Positions 1-10,056 of a stretch of 64,000 bases of DNA are shown here, piece by piece. The stretch covers positions 530,001-594,000 of the forward strand of contig NZ_CP060436.1 in assembly GCF_003590145.2 (NCBI RefSeq), given 5' to 3'. The translations under genes were made by a program, and so were the position numbers. Position 1 is the stretch's first letter, and every line of letters starts with the position of its first letter. This DNA comes from Pseudooceanicola algae. GTDB lineage: Bacteria; Pseudomonadota; Alphaproteobacteria; Rhodobacterales; Rhodobacteraceae. Under the pieces are notes generated by a model that did not search any database, had not been told where the DNA came from, and was given only the letters and a program-made list of their open reading frames with translations.

Positions 1-325
1 TTGACCGCAGTGCAGGGGGGGAATATCGCCCGCCTCACCGCGAAAAAGGCACGGGAAATACCCGTTGCGGGACCGGTCTGCGGTCCGGCAACAGGCGATA
101 AATATGCCTCGGGTCGCGATGTTTCCGCGACCCTGCGAATTGTGCGGAACCGGGGCTACGGAATTGCAAGACATCTGCGTACAAATGTCTCCGAACGCTC
201 TGGTCACCGGGTGGAAGATGCGGTTTATACCGTCTCGAACGCACGGCCTACAGGCAAACGGATCAACGACGCAGAAGTCGTCGTCGCGCAATGCGCGGAA
301 CGGAATACCGACGGTGTGAGGACAT
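1..325. other. spacer upstream of nuoH (nuoG side)
   Basis: About 325 bases precede nuoH with no convincing gene. Open frames run through it (one from 1 to 333 overlaps the nuoH start), but their translations are low-hydrophobicity, Arg/Thr-rich and match no family I recognise. A TGA at 2-4 could be the stop of the upstream gene, but that cannot be shown from this window. In relatives such as Rhodobacter capsulatus the nuoG-nuoH interval carries unidentified reading frames, so a small real gene is not excluded. Three hairpins lie here: 64-92, 111-133 and 169-190. A short purine-rich ribosome site (GAGGA) lies just before the nuoH ATG. Confidence 0.4.
64..133 (+). other. paired stem-loops in the nuo operon leader of nuoH
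   Basis: Two adjacent hairpins. At 64-75/81-92 a 12-base stem has one mismatch and a 5-base loop. At 111-118/126-133 there is a perfect 8-bp stem (GGGTCGCG/CGCGACCC) with a 7-base loop. Neither is followed by a T-run, so they do not look like ordinary intrinsic terminators. Inside a long polycistronic message they are more likely processing or stability structures, which is inference. Confidence 0.4.
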
Positions 326-1366
326 ATGGCTGAATTTTTCACCTCTAACCCGCTAGGCGTGCTGCTGCTGATCATCGGCCAGATCCTTCTGATCGTGGTG
401 CCGCTGCTGGTCTGCCTTGCCTTCCTGCTTTACGGCGACCGCAAGGTCTGGGCCGCGGTGCAGTTGCGGCGCGGACCCAACGTGGTGGGGGCCTTCGGCC
501 TGCTGCAAAGCTTTGCCGACTTCCTGAAATACATCACCAAGGAAGTGGTGGTGCCTGCGGGCGCGGACAAGTTCGTCTTCTTCCTCGCCCCATTGCTCAG
601 CTTTGTCCTGGCGATGATCACCTGGGCGGTCATGCCGTTCAACGAAGGCTGGGTGCTGGCGGATATCAACGTCGCGATCCTTTATGTCTTCGCCATTTCC
701 TCGCTTGAGGTTTACGGCGTGATCATGGGGGGCTGGGCGTCGAACTCCAAGTATCCCTTCCTCGGCTCGCTGCGCTCTGCGGCGCAGATGATTTCCTACG
801 AGGTCTCGATCGGCCTGATCATCATCGGTGTCATCATCTCCACCGGCTCGATGAACTTCAGCGATATCGTCCGGGCCCAGGATGGCGGGTATGGCCTGTT
901 CTCCTGGTATTGGCTGCCCCACTTCCCGATGGTCTTCCTGTTCCTGATCTCGGCCCTGGCCGAAACCAACCGGCCGCCCTTCGACCTTCCCGAAGCGGAA
1001 TCCGAACTCGTCGCCGGCTACCAGGTGGAATACAGCTCGACCCCGTTCCTGCTGTTCATGATCGGCGAATACGTGGCCATCGTCATGATGTGCGCGCTGA
1101 TGACCACGCTGTTCTTCGGCGGCTGGCTGTCCCCGATCCCGGGTCTGCCCGACGGCTTCCTGTGGTTCTTCGGCAAGGCGCTGTTCGTCTTCTTCATCTT
1201 CGCAATGGTGAAGGCCGTCGTGCCGCGCTACCGCTACGACCAGTTGATGCGCATCGGTTGGAAGGTCTTCCTGCCCATGTCGCTGATCTGGGTCGTGCTG
1301 GTGGCTTTCCTTGCGAAATTCGAACTTTTCGGCGGCGCCTATGCCCGCTGGATGATTGGAGGCTGA
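326..1366 (+). CDS. nuoH: NADH-quinone oxidoreductase subunit H
   Basis: Membrane subunit of respiratory complex I (ND1 homologue), which forms the quinone-binding cavity where the peripheral arm meets the membrane arm. The product is 346 aa, normal for the family, with about eight hydrophobic helices. Conserved features include RRGPN near residues 48-52 in the first cytoplasmic loop and the acidic [19 protein letters not shown] loop near 212-230. The ATG at 326 follows GAGGA. The gene is followed after 3 bases by nuoI, so the two are probably translationally coupled in the nuo operon. Confidence 0.97.
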   Translation: MAEFFTSNPLGVLLLIIGQILLIVVPLLVCLAFLLYGDRKVWAAVQLRRGPNVVGAFGLLQSFADFLKYITKEVVVPAGADKFVFFLAPLLSFVLAMITWAVMPFNEGWVLADINVAILYVFAISSLEVYGVIMGGWASNSKYPFLGSLRSAAQMISYEVSIGLIIIGVIISTGSMNFSDIVRAQDGGYGLFSWYWLPHFPMVFLFLISALAETNRPPFDLPEAESELVAGYQVEYSSTPFLLFMIGEYVAIVMMCALMTTLFFGGWLSPIPGLPDGFLWFFGKALFVFFIFAMVKAVVPRYRYDQLMRIGWKVFLPMSLIWVVLVAFLAKFELFGGAYARWMIGG

Positions 1367-1369
1367 CCC

Positions 1370-1864
1370 ATGGCGAATGTCGATTATACCCGCGCCGCCA
1401 AGTACTTTCTGCTCATGGACATGTTCAAGGGGCTGAAAATGGGCATGAAGTACTTCTTCAAGCCCAAGGCGACGCTGAACTATCCGCATGAAAAGGGGCC
1501 TCTGTCGCCCCGGTTCCGCGGCGAACACGCGCTGCGTCGTTATCCCAACGGCGAAGAACGCTGCATTGCCTGCAAGCTTTGCGAAGCGATCTGCCCGGCG
1601 CAGGCCATCACCATCGACGCCGAACCGCGCGAGGACGGCAGCCGCCGCACCACGCGGTACGACATCGACATGACGAAATGCATCTACTGCGGCTTTTGTC
1701 AGGAGGCCTGCCCGGTCGATGCCATCGTCGAGGGGCCGAATTTCGAATTCGCGACCGAAACCCGCGAAGAGCTGTTCTATGACAAGGACAAGCTGCTGGA
1801 CAACGGCGCCCGCTGGGAAGCCGAGATCGCCCGCAACCTGGAGCTGGATGCGCCTTACAGATGA
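1370..1864 (+). CDS. nuoI: NADH-quinone oxidoreductase subunit I
   Basis: Peripheral-arm ferredoxin-like subunit of complex I that carries electrons through two [4Fe-4S] clusters (N6a and N6b) towards quinone. The 164-aa product shows both CxxCxxCxxxCP motifs: C65/C68/C71/C75 and C104/C107/C110/C114. It lies 3 bases after nuoH with a GGAGG-type site in the nuoH end. A 66-base gap and a small extra gene separate it from nuoJ. Confidence 0.97.
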   Translation: MANVDYTRAAKYFLLMDMFKGLKMGMKYFFKPKATLNYPHEKGPLSPRFRGEHALRRYPNGEERCIACKLCEAICPAQAITIDAEPREDGSRRTTRYDIDMTKCIYCGFCQEACPVDAIVEGPNFEFATETREELFYDKDKLLDNGARWEAEIARNLELDAPYR

Positions 1865-1930
1865 CGCGAGACAGCCGTCATATCCAAGCGGCCTGCCGCG
1901 ATGACCTGATCCGGAAGGGAGCAGACCGTC

Positions 1931-2338
1931 ATGACTGACAATATGAACCCGTTCGAATTCTTCATCCAGCAGGCTCAGGACATGGCCAAGTCGATGAACC
2001 CGGCGCTGGAGCACTTCAATCCCAAGGGGTTCGAGGCGCTCTGGCCGACGATGCCGAAGGAATGGATGGAATTCGCTTTCGGCAAAAGCTTCAACCGCGA
2101 GGGTCTGGATGCCAAGACCCGGCTGATGCTGGTTCTGGCCGGGCTGACGATGCAGGGCGCACAGGCGGACAGCCAGTTGCGCATCACCGTGCGCCACCTT
2201 CTGGAAGCGGGCGCGAAGAAACAGGAAATCGCCGAGGCCATCGCACAGATGTCGATGTTCGCAGGCATACCCGCCATGACCCGAGCCGCCGCGCTTGCCA
2301 AGGAAGTCATGGACGAACAAGAGGATGATGAGACATGA
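1931..2338 (+). CDS. carboxymuconolactone-decarboxylase-like protein within the nuo operon
   Basis: A 135-aa protein between nuoI and nuoJ, where Rhodobacter-type nuo operons carry an unidentified reading frame. The central part (about residues 60-125, with [25 protein letters not shown] and GIPA) has the helical pattern of the CMD/AhpD fold. There is no cysteine anywhere in the protein, so the CxxC redox centre of AhpD is absent. A peroxidase-type role is therefore unlikely, and an assembly or accessory role in complex I is only inference. The N-terminus is rich in Met and Phe and may be amphipathic. The start has a GGAAGGGAG site, and the stop overlaps the nuoJ ATG by 4 bases. Confidence 0.75.
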   Translation: MTDNMNPFEFFIQQAQDMAKSMNPALEHFNPKGFEALWPTMPKEWMEFAFGKSFNREGLDAKTRLMLVLAGLTMQGAQADSQLRITVRHLLEAGAKKQEIAEAIAQMSMFAGIPAMTRAAALAKEVMDEQEDDET

Positions 2339-2943
2339 CTGTCGCCGCCTTCTCCTTCTACCTTTTCGCGCTCTGCGCGATTGTCGGGGGGCTTTTCACC
2401 GTCATTTCCCGCAACCCGGTGCATTCGGTGCTGTGGCTGATCATGACCTTCCTGTCGGCGGCGGGGCTTTTCGTGCTGCTTGGCGCGGAGTTCGTCGCGA
2501 TGCTGCTGATCATCGTCTACGTCGGCGCGGTCGCGGTGTTGTTCCTCTTCGTGGTGATGATGCTGGATGTCGATTTCGCCGAACTGAAGGCGGAAATGGC
2601 AAAGTACATGCCGCTGGCACTGCTGATCGGTCTGGTGCTGCTGATGCAATTCGGGATCGCCTTCGGCGACTGGACCCAGGCCGATACGGCGCTGGCTGCC
2701 CGAACCGCCGTCGCGCCGGATGGGGTGACCAATACCGCCGCGCTCGGCCTGCTGATCTATGACCGCTACTTCCTTGCCTTCCAGCTTGCCGGTCTGGTGC
2801 TGCTGGTCGCGATGATCGGGGCCATCACCCTGACGCTGCGCCATCGCCAGAACATCAAGCGCCAGAACGTGCTGCAACAGATGTGGCGCGACCCGGCCAA
2901 GGCGATGGAAATGAAGGACGTGAAACCGGGGCAGGGGCTTTGA
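2335..2943 (+). CDS. nuoJ: NADH-quinone oxidoreductase subunit J
   Basis: Small membrane subunit of complex I (ND6 homologue), 202 aa, with five hydrophobic segments. The glycine-rich third helix near [17 protein letters not shown] matches the family's pi-bulge region. Its ATG overlaps the TGA of the preceding CMD-like gene (ATGA), so translation is likely coupled. The C-terminal tail (about 40 residues) is charged. An 87-base gap with a strong hairpin separates it from nuoK. Confidence 0.95.
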   Translation: MTVAAFSFYLFALCAIVGGLFTVISRNPVHSVLWLIMTFLSAAGLFVLLGAEFVAMLLIIVYVGAVAVLFLFVVMMLDVDFAELKAEMAKYMPLALLIGLVLLMQFGIAFGDWTQADTALAARTAVAPDGVTNTAALGLLIYDRYFLAFQLAGLVLLVAMIGAITLTLRHRQNIKRQNVLQQMWRDPAKAMEMKDVKPGQGL

Positions 2944-2973
2944 TGCTTTGCCACCGGCAAGACCACAAGGCCG

Positions 2974-2994
2974 CCAGGGCGCCAGCCGCCCTGG
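2974..2994 (+). other. hairpin between nuoJ and nuoK
   Basis: A perfect 8-bp stem, CCAGGGCG (2974-2981) with CGCCCTGG (2987-2994), and a 5-base loop, in the only long gap of an otherwise tightly packed nuoJ-N segment. No T-run follows, so it may act as an mRNA processing or partial-termination structure rather than a full terminator. Confidence 0.45.
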
Positions 2995-3030
2995 ACCGGG
3001 CCGCCGACAAGAATTGAGGGACCGAGGGAC

Positions 3031-3336
3031 ATGATCGGAATCGAACATTACCTGACCGTGGCGGCGACGCTTTTCGTCATAGGCATCTTCGGGATTTTCC
3101 TGAACCGGAAGAACATCATCATCCTGCTGATGAGCATCGAGCTGATCCTGCTGTCGGTGAATATAAACCTGGTGGCCTTCTCGAGCTTTCTCGGGGATCT
3201 CGCGGGTCAGGTCTTCACGCTCTTCGTGCTGACGGTGGCTGCGGCCGAGGCCGCGATCGGCCTTGCCATCCTGGTCTGCTTCTTCCGCAACCGCGGCACG
3301 ATCGCCGTGGAAGACGTCAACGTGATGAAAGGCTGA
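3031..3336 (+). CDS. nuoK: NADH-quinone oxidoreductase subunit K
   Basis: ND4L homologue of complex I, 101 aa with three transmembrane helices, the standard size. The conserved membrane glutamates are visible in [18 protein letters not shown] and in [14 protein letters not shown]. Both are central to proton translocation in this family. A GAGGGAC site precedes the ATG. nuoL begins 4 bases after the stop. Confidence 0.96.
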   Translation: MIGIEHYLTVAATLFVIGIFGIFLNRKNIIILLMSIELILLSVNINLVAFSSFLGDLAGQVFTLFVLTVAAAEAAIGLAILVCFFRNRGTIAVEDVNVMKG

Positions 3337-3340
3337 GCCC

Positions 3341-5482
3341 ATGGTATCGATCATTCTCTTCGCGCCACTGATCGGCGCCGTGATCGCGGGCTTCGGCTGG
3401 CGGATCATCACGGTGAAGGGCGCGCAGTACATCACCACGGGACTGCTGTTCCTGGCCTGTCTGCTAAGCTGGATCACCTTCTTCAACACGCCCGAACAGG
3501 TCGAATACATCCCGCTGATGCGCTGGATCGAAAGCGGCGCGCTCTCGGTGGACTGGGGTATCCGGCTGGACAGGCTGACCTCGACCATGCTGATTGTCGT
3601 GACCACTGTCTCGGCGCTCGTGCACCTCTACAGCTTCGGCTACATGGCGCATGACGCCAACTTCAAGGACAACGAGGAATACCGCCCCCGGTTCTTCGCC
3701 TACCTGTCGCTGTTCACCTTCGCGATGCTGATGCTGGTGACTTCGGACAACCTGGTGCAGATGTTCTTCGGCTGGGAAGGTGTCGGTCTGGCATCCTACC
3801 TGCTGATCGGCTTCTACTACAAGAAACCCTCGGCGGGCGCAGCGGCCATGAAGGCCTTCGTCGTCAACCGGGTCGGCGATTTCGGCTTTGCCCTTGGGAT
3901 CTTCGCGCTGTTCTTCCTGACCGACAGCGTCAGCTTCGACGTGATCTTTGCCCAGGCGCCTGTGCTGGCCGAAACCAGCCTGCATTTCCTGTGGCGTGAC
4001 TGGAACGCGGCCGAACTGATCGCCTTCCTGCTGTTCGTCGGTGCGATGGGGAAATCGGCGCAACTGTTCCTGCACACCTGGCTGCCGGACGCGATGGAAG
4101 GCCCGACGCCCGTGTCGGCGCTGATCCACGCCGCGACCATGGTCACGGCGGGCGTCTTCCTGGTCTGCCGCATGTCCCCTCTGATGGAATATGCGCCCCA
4201 AGCCACGGCTTTCGTCACCTTCCTCGGTGCGACCACGGCGTTCTTCGCCGCGACCGTCGGGCTGGTGCAGACCGACATCAAGCGCGTCATCGCCTATTCG
4301 ACCTGTTCGCAGCTTGGCTACATGTTCGTGGCCGCCGGTGTCGGCGCCTATGCCCCGGCCATGTTCCACCTGCTGACCCACGCCTTCTTCAAGGCGCTGC
4401 TGTTCCTTTGCGCCGGCTCTGTCATCCACGGGATGCACCACGAACAGGACATGCGGAACTACGGCGGGCTGCGCAAGAAACTGCCCTATACCTTCTGGGC
4501 GATGATCCTCGGCACGCTGGCGATCACCGGGGTCGGCATTCCCTTCACCCATATCGGTTTCGCCGGTTACCTTTCCAAGGACGCGATCATCGAAAGCGCC
4601 TGGGGCGGGGTCGGTGCAGGCTATGCGTTCTGGATGCTCGTGATCGCTGCGGCCTTCACCAGCTTCTATTCCTGGCGCCTGATCTTCCTGACCTTCTTCG
4701 GCGCGCCGCGCGGTGACAAACACACCCACGAGCATGCCCACGAAAGCCCGACGGTCATGCTGATCCCGCTGGGGATCCTCAGCCTCGGCGCAGTCTTCTC
4801 GGGGATGATCTGGTACAACAGCTTCTTCGGTGACCATGAAAAGATGACCAGCTTCTTCGGCATGCCGCATCACGCGGAAGCCTCGGAAGGGGGCCATGGT
4901 GCGGCCGCTGAAGACCACGCCGCCGATGACCATGCAGTGGCCGATCATGGCGTTGTCGTCGCGACGGAAGTCCAGGACGGTGAGGCCCATGACGGTGAAG
5001 CCGGCCATATGGCCGCTGCCGGTCTGGCGCCGCAGGGTGCGATCTTCGTGGGACCGGACAACCATGTGCTGGACCGCGCCCACGAGGCCCCCACCTGGGT
5101 CAAGTTGAGCCCGTTCTTCGCGATGCTCAGCGGTCTGATCGTTGCCTGGCTGTTCTACATCAAGGCGACCTGGCTGCCGGCCCGCTTTGCCGAAACCAAC
5201 CGCCCGCTGTACCTCTTCCTGCTGAACAAGTGGTACTTCGACGAGATCTACGACTTCATCATCGTCCGGCCGGTCTTCTGGCTCGGCAGGCTGTTCTGGA
5301 AGCAGGGTGACGGCAAGATCGTCGATGGCAGCATCAACGGCGTCGCGCTTGGCATCATTCCGTTCTTCACCCGGCTCGCGGGCCGGATGCAGAACGGCTA
5401 CATCTTCACCTATGCCTTCGCGATGGTCATCGGCATCGCGGTCTTCGTCACCTGGATGACGCTCACCGGAGGGGCCCACTAA
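3341..5482 (+). CDS. nuoL: NADH-quinone oxidoreductase subunit L
   Basis: Antiporter-like proton-pumping subunit of complex I (ND5 homologue), 713 aa, with the long lateral helix expected near the C-terminus. The segments [17 protein letters not shown] and [19 protein letters not shown] are family signatures carrying the key Glu, Lys and His residues. Unusually, the loop before the last helices holds an acidic, histidine-rich, low-complexity stretch (roughly residues 458-580, with HTHEHAHE and many H, D, E, A). The stop TAA shares its last base with the nuoM ATG, so the two genes overlap by 1 base. Confidence 0.97.
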   Translation: MVSIILFAPLIGAVIAGFGWRIITVKGAQYITTGLLFLACLLSWITFFNTPEQVEYIPLMRWIESGALSVDWGIRLDRLTSTMLIVVTTVSALVHLYSFGYMAHDANFKDNEEYRPRFFAYLSLFTFAMLMLVTSDNLVQMFFGWEGVGLASYLLIGFYYKKPSAGAAAMKAFVVNRVGDFGFALGIFALFFLTDSVSFDVIFAQAPVLAETSLHFLWRDWNAAELIAFLLFVGAMGKSAQLFLHTWLPDAMEGPTPVSALIHAATMVTAGVFLVCRMSPLMEYAPQATAFVTFLGATTAFFAATVGLVQTDIKRVIAYSTCSQLGYMFVAAGVGAYAPAMFHLLTHAFFKALLFLCAGSVIHGMHHEQDMRNYGGLRKKLPYTFWAMILGTLAITGVGIPFTHIGFAGYLSKDAIIESAWGGVGAGYAFWMLVIAAAFTSFYSWRLIFLTFFGAPRGDKHTHEHAHESPTVMLIPLGILSLGAVFSGMIWYNSFFGDHEKMTSFFGMPHHAEASEGGHGAAAEDHAADDHAVADHGVVVATEVQDGEAHDGEAGHMAAAGLAPQGAIFVGPDNHVLDRAHEAPTWVKLSPFFAMLSGLIVAWLFYIKATWLPARFAETNRPLYLFLLNKWYFDEIYDFIIVRPVFWLGRLFWKQGDGKIVDGSINGVALGIIPFFTRLAGRMQNGYIFTYAFAMVIGIAVFVTWMTLTGGAH

Positions 5483-7032
5483 TGAGCAATCTTCTCTCCA
5501 TCGTCACCTTCATGCCCGCAATCGCGGCGCTGATCCTGGCGGTCTTCCTGCGGGGCGAGGACGTTGCAGCGCAACGCAATGCCAAATGGGTGGCGCTGAT
5601 CGCCACCACGCTGACCTTCCTGGTCTCGCTGTTCATCCTGGTCGGGTTCGACCCGTCCAACACCGGTTTCCAGATGGTCGAGGAACGCGACTGGCTTCTG
5701 GGGCTTCAGTACAAGATGGGCGTCGACGGGATCTCCGTCCTGTTCGTTCTGCTGACCACCTTCATGATGCCCCTGACGATCTGGGCCTCCTGGGGCGTGA
5801 CCAAGCGGGTCAAGGAATACATGATCGCCTTCCTGCTGCTGGAAACGCTGATGCTCGGCGTCTTCATGGCGCTGGACATGGTGCTGTTCTACGTCTTCTT
5901 CGAGGCGGGCCTGATCCCGATGTTCCTGATCATCGGGATCTGGGGCGGGGCGAACCGGATCTACGCCAGCTTCAAGTTCTTCCTCTATACCTTCCTTGGC
6001 TCGGTGCTGATGCTGGTTGCCATGGTGGTAATGTATACCGAGGCAGGGACCTCGGACATTCCGACCCTGATGACCTTCGATTTCAGCTCCTCTCCGATGA
6101 CGGTGCTGGGCATTCACGTGGTTGGCGGGATGCAGACCCTGCTGTTCATCGCCTTCTTTGCCAGCTTCGCGGTAAAGATGCCGATGTGGCCGGTCCATAC
6201 CTGGCTGCCGGATGCACACGTCCAGGCACCGACCGCCGGGTCGGTCGTGCTGGCGGCGATCCTTCTGAAGATGGGGGGCTACGGCTTCCTGCGGTTCAGC
6301 CTGCCGATGTTCCCTGTCGGGGCCGACGTGATGACTCCCCTGATCCTTTGGATGAGCGCGATTGCCATCGTCTACACCAGCCTCGTGGCGCTGGTGCAGG
6401 AAGACATGAAGAAGCTCATTGCCTATTCGTCGGTTGCCCACATGGGCTATGTGACCATGGGGATCTTTGCGGCGAACCAGCAGGGGATCGACGGCGCCAT
6501 CTTCCAGATGCTATCGCACGGCTTCATCTCGGGCGCCTTGTTCCTTTGCGTCGGGGTCATCTATGACCGCATGCACACCCGCGACATCGATGCCTATGGC
6601 GGGCTGGTGAACCGGATGCCGGCCTATGCGCTGATCTTCCTGTTCTTCACCATGTCCAACGTCGGCCTGCCGGGCACCTCTGGCTTCATCGGTGAATTCC
6701 TGACACTGGTCGGTATCTTCCAGGCCAATACCTGGGTGGCGCTGGTCGCGACCTCGGGCGTGATCTTCTCGGCGGCCTATGCGCTCTATCTCTATCGTCG
6801 GGTCGTCATGGGCGACCTGATCAAGGAAAGCCTGAAGGCGATCAAGGACATGAGTGCGCGAGAGAAATGGATCTTCGCGCCGCTCGTCGCCATGACACTG
6901 CTGCTTGGGGTCTATCCTTCGCTCGTTACCGATATCATCGGCCCCTCTGTCGGGGTGCTGATCGACCACCATGAAACCGCGCTTGCCGCGGCCGATCGCC
7001 TAGGCGACACGGCCATGGCCGCGTCGCACTGA
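5482..7032 (+). CDS. nuoM: NADH-quinone oxidoreductase subunit M
   Basis: Second antiporter-like subunit of complex I (ND4 homologue), 516 aa with about 14 helices. Signatures seen include [18 protein letters not shown] with the conserved Glu, [20 protein letters not shown], and [11 protein letters not shown]. The ATG overlaps the nuoL stop, and a GGAGGGG ribosome site lies inside the nuoL end. nuoN follows after 15 bases with its own GGAGG site. Confidence 0.97.
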   Translation: MSNLLSIVTFMPAIAALILAVFLRGEDVAAQRNAKWVALIATTLTFLVSLFILVGFDPSNTGFQMVEERDWLLGLQYKMGVDGISVLFVLLTTFMMPLTIWASWGVTKRVKEYMIAFLLLETLMLGVFMALDMVLFYVFFEAGLIPMFLIIGIWGGANRIYASFKFFLYTFLGSVLMLVAMVVMYTEAGTSDIPTLMTFDFSSSPMTVLGIHVVGGMQTLLFIAFFASFAVKMPMWPVHTWLPDAHVQAPTAGSVVLAAILLKMGGYGFLRFSLPMFPVGADVMTPLILWMSAIAIVYTSLVALVQEDMKKLIAYSSVAHMGYVTMGIFAANQQGIDGAIFQMLSHGFISGALFLCVGVIYDRMHTRDIDAYGGLVNRMPAYALIFLFFTMSNVGLPGTSGFIGEFLTLVGIFQANTWVALVATSGVIFSAAYALYLYRRVVMGDLIKESLKAIKDMSAREKWIFAPLVAMTLLLGVYPSLVTDIIGPSVGVLIDHHETALAAADRLGDTAMAASH

Positions 7033-7047
7033 TCTGGAGGCTACCTG

Positions 7048-8484
7048 ATGCTTCAGGCTGATCTGAACGTAATCCTGCCGGAGATCATTCTGGCCTGCTA
7101 CGCCATGCTGGCGCTGGTCGGCGCGGTCTACACGGGCAAGGACAAGCTGGCCCCGATGCTGGTCTGGGTGACGGCGGCGATCTTTACCGTCGGCGCGCTG
7201 TGGATCGCATCTCGGGACGTGGCACCGACCGCCTTCTACGGAATGTACAACGCCGATGGGTTCGCGCGCTTTGCCCAGGTCGCCATCCTGCTGTCCGGCG
7301 CTGCGGTGCTGGTCATCAGCCAGGACTACATGAGCCGCCGGAACCTTCTGACCTTCGAGTATCCCGTTCTGGTGGTGCTGGCGGTCATCGGCATGATGAT
7401 CATGGTCTCGGCCGGCGACCTCATCATCCTCTACATGGGGCTGGAACTGCAGTCGCTGGCACTTTACGTCGTGGCCGCGTCGCGCCGCGACAGTGTGAAA
7501 TCGACCGAGGCGGGGCTGAAGTACTTCGTCCTCGGGTCGCTGTCCTCGGGCCTGGTGCTGTATGGTGCCTCGCTGGTCTACGGGTTCTCCGGCACGACGC
7601 TGTTCACCGGCATCATCGCCGCGGCGGGCGAAGGTCAGGCGCCTCTTGGCCTGCTGTTCGGCCTCGTCTTCATGATCTCGGGCATGGCGTTCAAGGTTTC
7701 GGCCGTGCCGTTCCACATGTGGACCCCGGATGTCTACGAAGGCGCGCCGACCCCGGTCACCGCCTTCTTCGCCACCGCACCCAAGATCGCGGCCATGGGG
7801 CTGTTTGCCCGTGTCGTCCATGCGGCTTTCGGGGGTATCACCGCTGACTGGCAGCAGATCATCGCGCTGATTTCGGTGCTTTCGATGTTCCTCGGATCGA
7901 TCGCGGCCATCGGCCAGACCAATATCAAGCGCCTGATGGCCTATTCCTCGATCGCCCACATGGGCTATGCGCTGATGGGTCTTGCGGCGGGCACGGCCTT
8001 TGGCGTGCAGGCGATGCTGATCTACATGGTGATCTACGTCATCATGAACATCGGCGCCTTCGCCTTCATCATGACGATGGAACGGGATGGGCGGCCGATC
8101 ACGGATATCACCGCGCTCAAGGCCTATTCCTCGACCAGTCCCGCGCGGGCTCTGGCGGTTCTGATCCTGATGTTCAGCCTTGCCGGTGTGCCGCCCCTGG
8201 TGGGCTTCTTCGGCAAGCTTTACGTTCTGCGCGCGGCCTATGACGGTGGCTTGGCCTGGCTGGCCGTGATGGGGGTGATCGCATCGGTGATCGGCGCCTA
8301 TTACTATCTGCGGATCGTCTACTACATGTACTTCGGCGACAATGCCGAACCGCTTGAAGCGCCGCGTGCGCCGATCCTGGCCGGTGCCTTGATGCTGTCG
8401 GCCGCCGCCATGCTGCTTGGTATCGTGAACCTGTTCGGCATCGAGGGCGTGGCCCAGGCCGCCGCCCTGACGCTGGTACAGTAA
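7048..8484 (+). CDS. nuoN: NADH-quinone oxidoreductase subunit N
   Basis: Third antiporter-like subunit of complex I (ND2 homologue), 478 aa, which is the normal length. Family segments are [16 protein letters not shown] with the conserved Glu, [20 protein letters not shown] with the Lys/His network, and [14 protein letters not shown]. It is the last nuo gene. birA starts 3 bases downstream, so the operon continues into cofactor and RNA-processing genes. Confidence 0.97.
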   Translation: MLQADLNVILPEIILACYAMLALVGAVYTGKDKLAPMLVWVTAAIFTVGALWIASRDVAPTAFYGMYNADGFARFAQVAILLSGAAVLVISQDYMSRRNLLTFEYPVLVVLAVIGMMIMVSAGDLIILYMGLELQSLALYVVAASRRDSVKSTEAGLKYFVLGSLSSGLVLYGASLVYGFSGTTLFTGIIAAAGEGQAPLGLLFGLVFMISGMAFKVSAVPFHMWTPDVYEGAPTPVTAFFATAPKIAAMGLFARVVHAAFGGITADWQQIIALISVLSMFLGSIAAIGQTNIKRLMAYSSIAHMGYALMGLAAGTAFGVQAMLIYMVIYVIMNIGAFAFIMTMERDGRPITDITALKAYSSTSPARALAVLILMFSLAGVPPLVGFFGKLYVLRAAYDGGLAWLAVMGVIASVIGAYYYLRIVYYMYFGDNAEPLEAPRAPILAGALMLSAAAMLLGIVNLFGIEGVAQAAALTLVQ

Positions 8485-8487
8485 CCG

Positions 8488-9249
8488 GTGCTCACGTCGG
8501 TCCCGGAAGACTGGCCCGGCGGCTATGACCGTGTGGTCCTGGCCGAGACGGATTCGACCCTGGACGAGGCGGCGCGGCGGTTCGACACCCTGCGCCGTCC
8601 GGTCTGGCTGCTGGCGCTGAAACAGACCAGGGCGCGGGGCCGGCGGGGTCGCCCCTGGGTCGCGCCAGAGGGCAATTTTGCAGCGACCCTGCTGCTTCCC
8701 CTGGCCGAAGATCCCGAAACCATCGCCTTGCGGTCTTTCGTGGCCGCCCTTGCCCTGCACGAGGCCATTGTCTGTCTGACCGGACGGCCCGATGGACTGT
8801 CGCTGAAATGGCCCAACGACGTGCTGCTGAACGGCGGCAAGGTCGCGGGTATCCTGCTGGAAGGCATGCAGCGTCGCGGCCTCGCCGGGGTCGCCATCGG
8901 CATCGGTGTAAACCTGTTGCAGGCCCCGGCCCCGGAAGAAGTTGAAGCCCGTGCCGTGCGTCCGGCATCGCTGCTTCAGGAAGCCGGCGCCCGCGTCACA
9001 CCCGAAGAGATGCTGAATGCGCTGGCCAATGCCTATGCGGCCTATGAAGTCAGCTTGCGGACCCTCGGATTCGGCCCGATCCGACAGGCATGGCTGCATC
9101 GCGCCAGCCATATCGGGCAACAGATCACCACCCGTTTCGGCGATACCGAGCTTTCGGGACGTTTCGAGACGATCGACGAAAAAGGGCACCTGGTTCTGCA
9201 AACCGGAGAGACCCGCCACAAGATCGCCGCCGCCGAAGTCTTTTTCTGA
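8488..9249 (+). CDS. birA: biotin--[acetyl-CoA-carboxylase] ligase
   Basis: Activates biotin as biotinyl-AMP and attaches it to the carrier domain of biotin enzymes. The 253-aa product has only the catalytic and C-terminal domains and no N-terminal helix-turn-helix, so it is a class I ligase that cannot repress biotin genes. Motifs seen are GRRGRPW (residues 51-57, the biotinyl-AMP loop) and KWPNDVLLNGGKVAGILLE with the catalytic lysine. The start is GTG, 3 bases after the nuoN stop. It lies in a nuoN-birA-coaX-rnj string common in alphaproteobacteria. Confidence 0.93.
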   Translation: MLTSVPEDWPGGYDRVVLAETDSTLDEAARRFDTLRRPVWLLALKQTRARGRRGRPWVAPEGNFAATLLLPLAEDPETIALRSFVAALALHEAIVCLTGRPDGLSLKWPNDVLLNGGKVAGILLEGMQRRGLAGVAIGIGVNLLQAPAPEEVEARAVRPASLLQEAGARVTPEEMLNALANAYAAYEVSLRTLGFGPIRQAWLHRASHIGQQITTRFGDTELSGRFETIDEKGHLVLQTGETRHKIAAAEVFF

Positions 9250-9276
9250 CCCGACCGGCAGCTGAGGGAGGTCACC

Positions 9277-10056
9277 ATGCTTCTGGCCATTGATTGCGGC
9301 AATACCAACACCGTCTTCTCGATCTGGAACGGAGAGCGCTTTCTTTGCACGCTCCGCACCTCGACAGAGCACCAGCGGACAGCCGACCAATATTACGTCT
9401 GGCTGTCCACGCTGCTGGCCCATCACCGGATCCCGATGGATATCGACGCGGTGATCATCTCGTCCACCGTGCCGCGCGTGGTCTTCAACCTGCGGGTCCT
9501 GTCGGATCGCTATTTCAACTGCCGCCCGCTGGTGGTGGGCAAGCCCGAATGCCTGCTGCCGCAGGTGCCGCGTGTCGATGAAGGCACGCAGGTCGGCCCG
9601 GATCGGCTGGTCAATACCGCCGGGGCCTTTGACCGGTATGGCGGGGACCTGATCGTGATCGATTTCGGCACCGCGACGACCTTTGACGTGGTGGCGCAGG
9701 ACGGGGCCTATGTGGGTGGCGTAATTTCGCCCGGAGTGAACCTGTCGCTGCAGGCACTGCACGAAATGGCCGCCGCCTTGCCCCATGTCGATGTGACCCG
9801 CCCGCAGAAGGTGATCGGCACCAATACCGTCGCTTGCATGCAAAGCGGAGTTTTCTGGGGCTATATCGGCCTCGTGCGCGAGGTTTGCGACCGGATCCGG
9901 GGGGAATATGATCGTGATATGCGGATTATCTCGACCGGGGGGCTTGCGCCTTTGTTCGCGCAAGGCGATACGCTCTACGACCATTTCGATGAATTCCTGA
10001 CCATTCACGGCCTGAGAGTCATCCATGACCACAACAAAGCGTTAGGCAATCCATGA
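9277..10056 (+). CDS. coaX: type III pantothenate kinase
   Basis: Phosphorylates pantothenate in the first step of coenzyme A synthesis. The 259-aa protein belongs to the ASKHA fold: the N-terminus AIDCGNTNT gives the phosphate-binding loop (D6, G8, N9, T10), VGPDRLVN is the substrate region, and VIDFGTATTFD is the second phosphate loop. A GAGGGAGGTC ribosome site precedes the ATG. Its stop overlaps the rnj ATG by 4 bases. Confidence 0.95.
   Translation: MLLAIDCGNTNTVFSIWNGERFLCTLRTSTEHQRTADQYYVWLSTLLAHHRIPMDIDAVIISSTVPRVVFNLRVLSDRYFNCRPLVVGKPECLLPQVPRVDEGTQVGPDRLVNTAGAFDRYGGDLIVIDFGTATTFDVVAQDGAYVGGVISPGVNLSLQALHEMAAALPHVDVTRPQKVIGTNTVACMQSGVFWGYIGLVREVCDRIRGEYDRDMRIISTGGLAPLFAQGDTLYDHFDEFLTIHGLRVIHDHNKALGNP

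Noticed and set aside
1-333. A 110-codon frame ending inside nuoH
   Set aside because: The translation is Arg/Thr/Val-rich without a recognisable domain, its start is a TTG at the window edge, and hairpins cross it. It might still be one of the small nuo-operon frames, so I describe the region as a spacer.
353-5479. Two very long minus-strand frames (655 and 671 codons) opposite the nuo genes
   Set aside because: They are shadows of nuoH-nuoL with His/Arg/Gln/Asp-rich translations and no motifs.
7000-10032. A 1010-codon minus-strand frame opposite nuoN, birA and coaX
   Set aside because: Its translation is His/Gln/Arg/Asp-rich with no recognisable domain, and the plus strand there encodes three clear enzymes. 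Long antisense frames are expected in GC-rich DNA.
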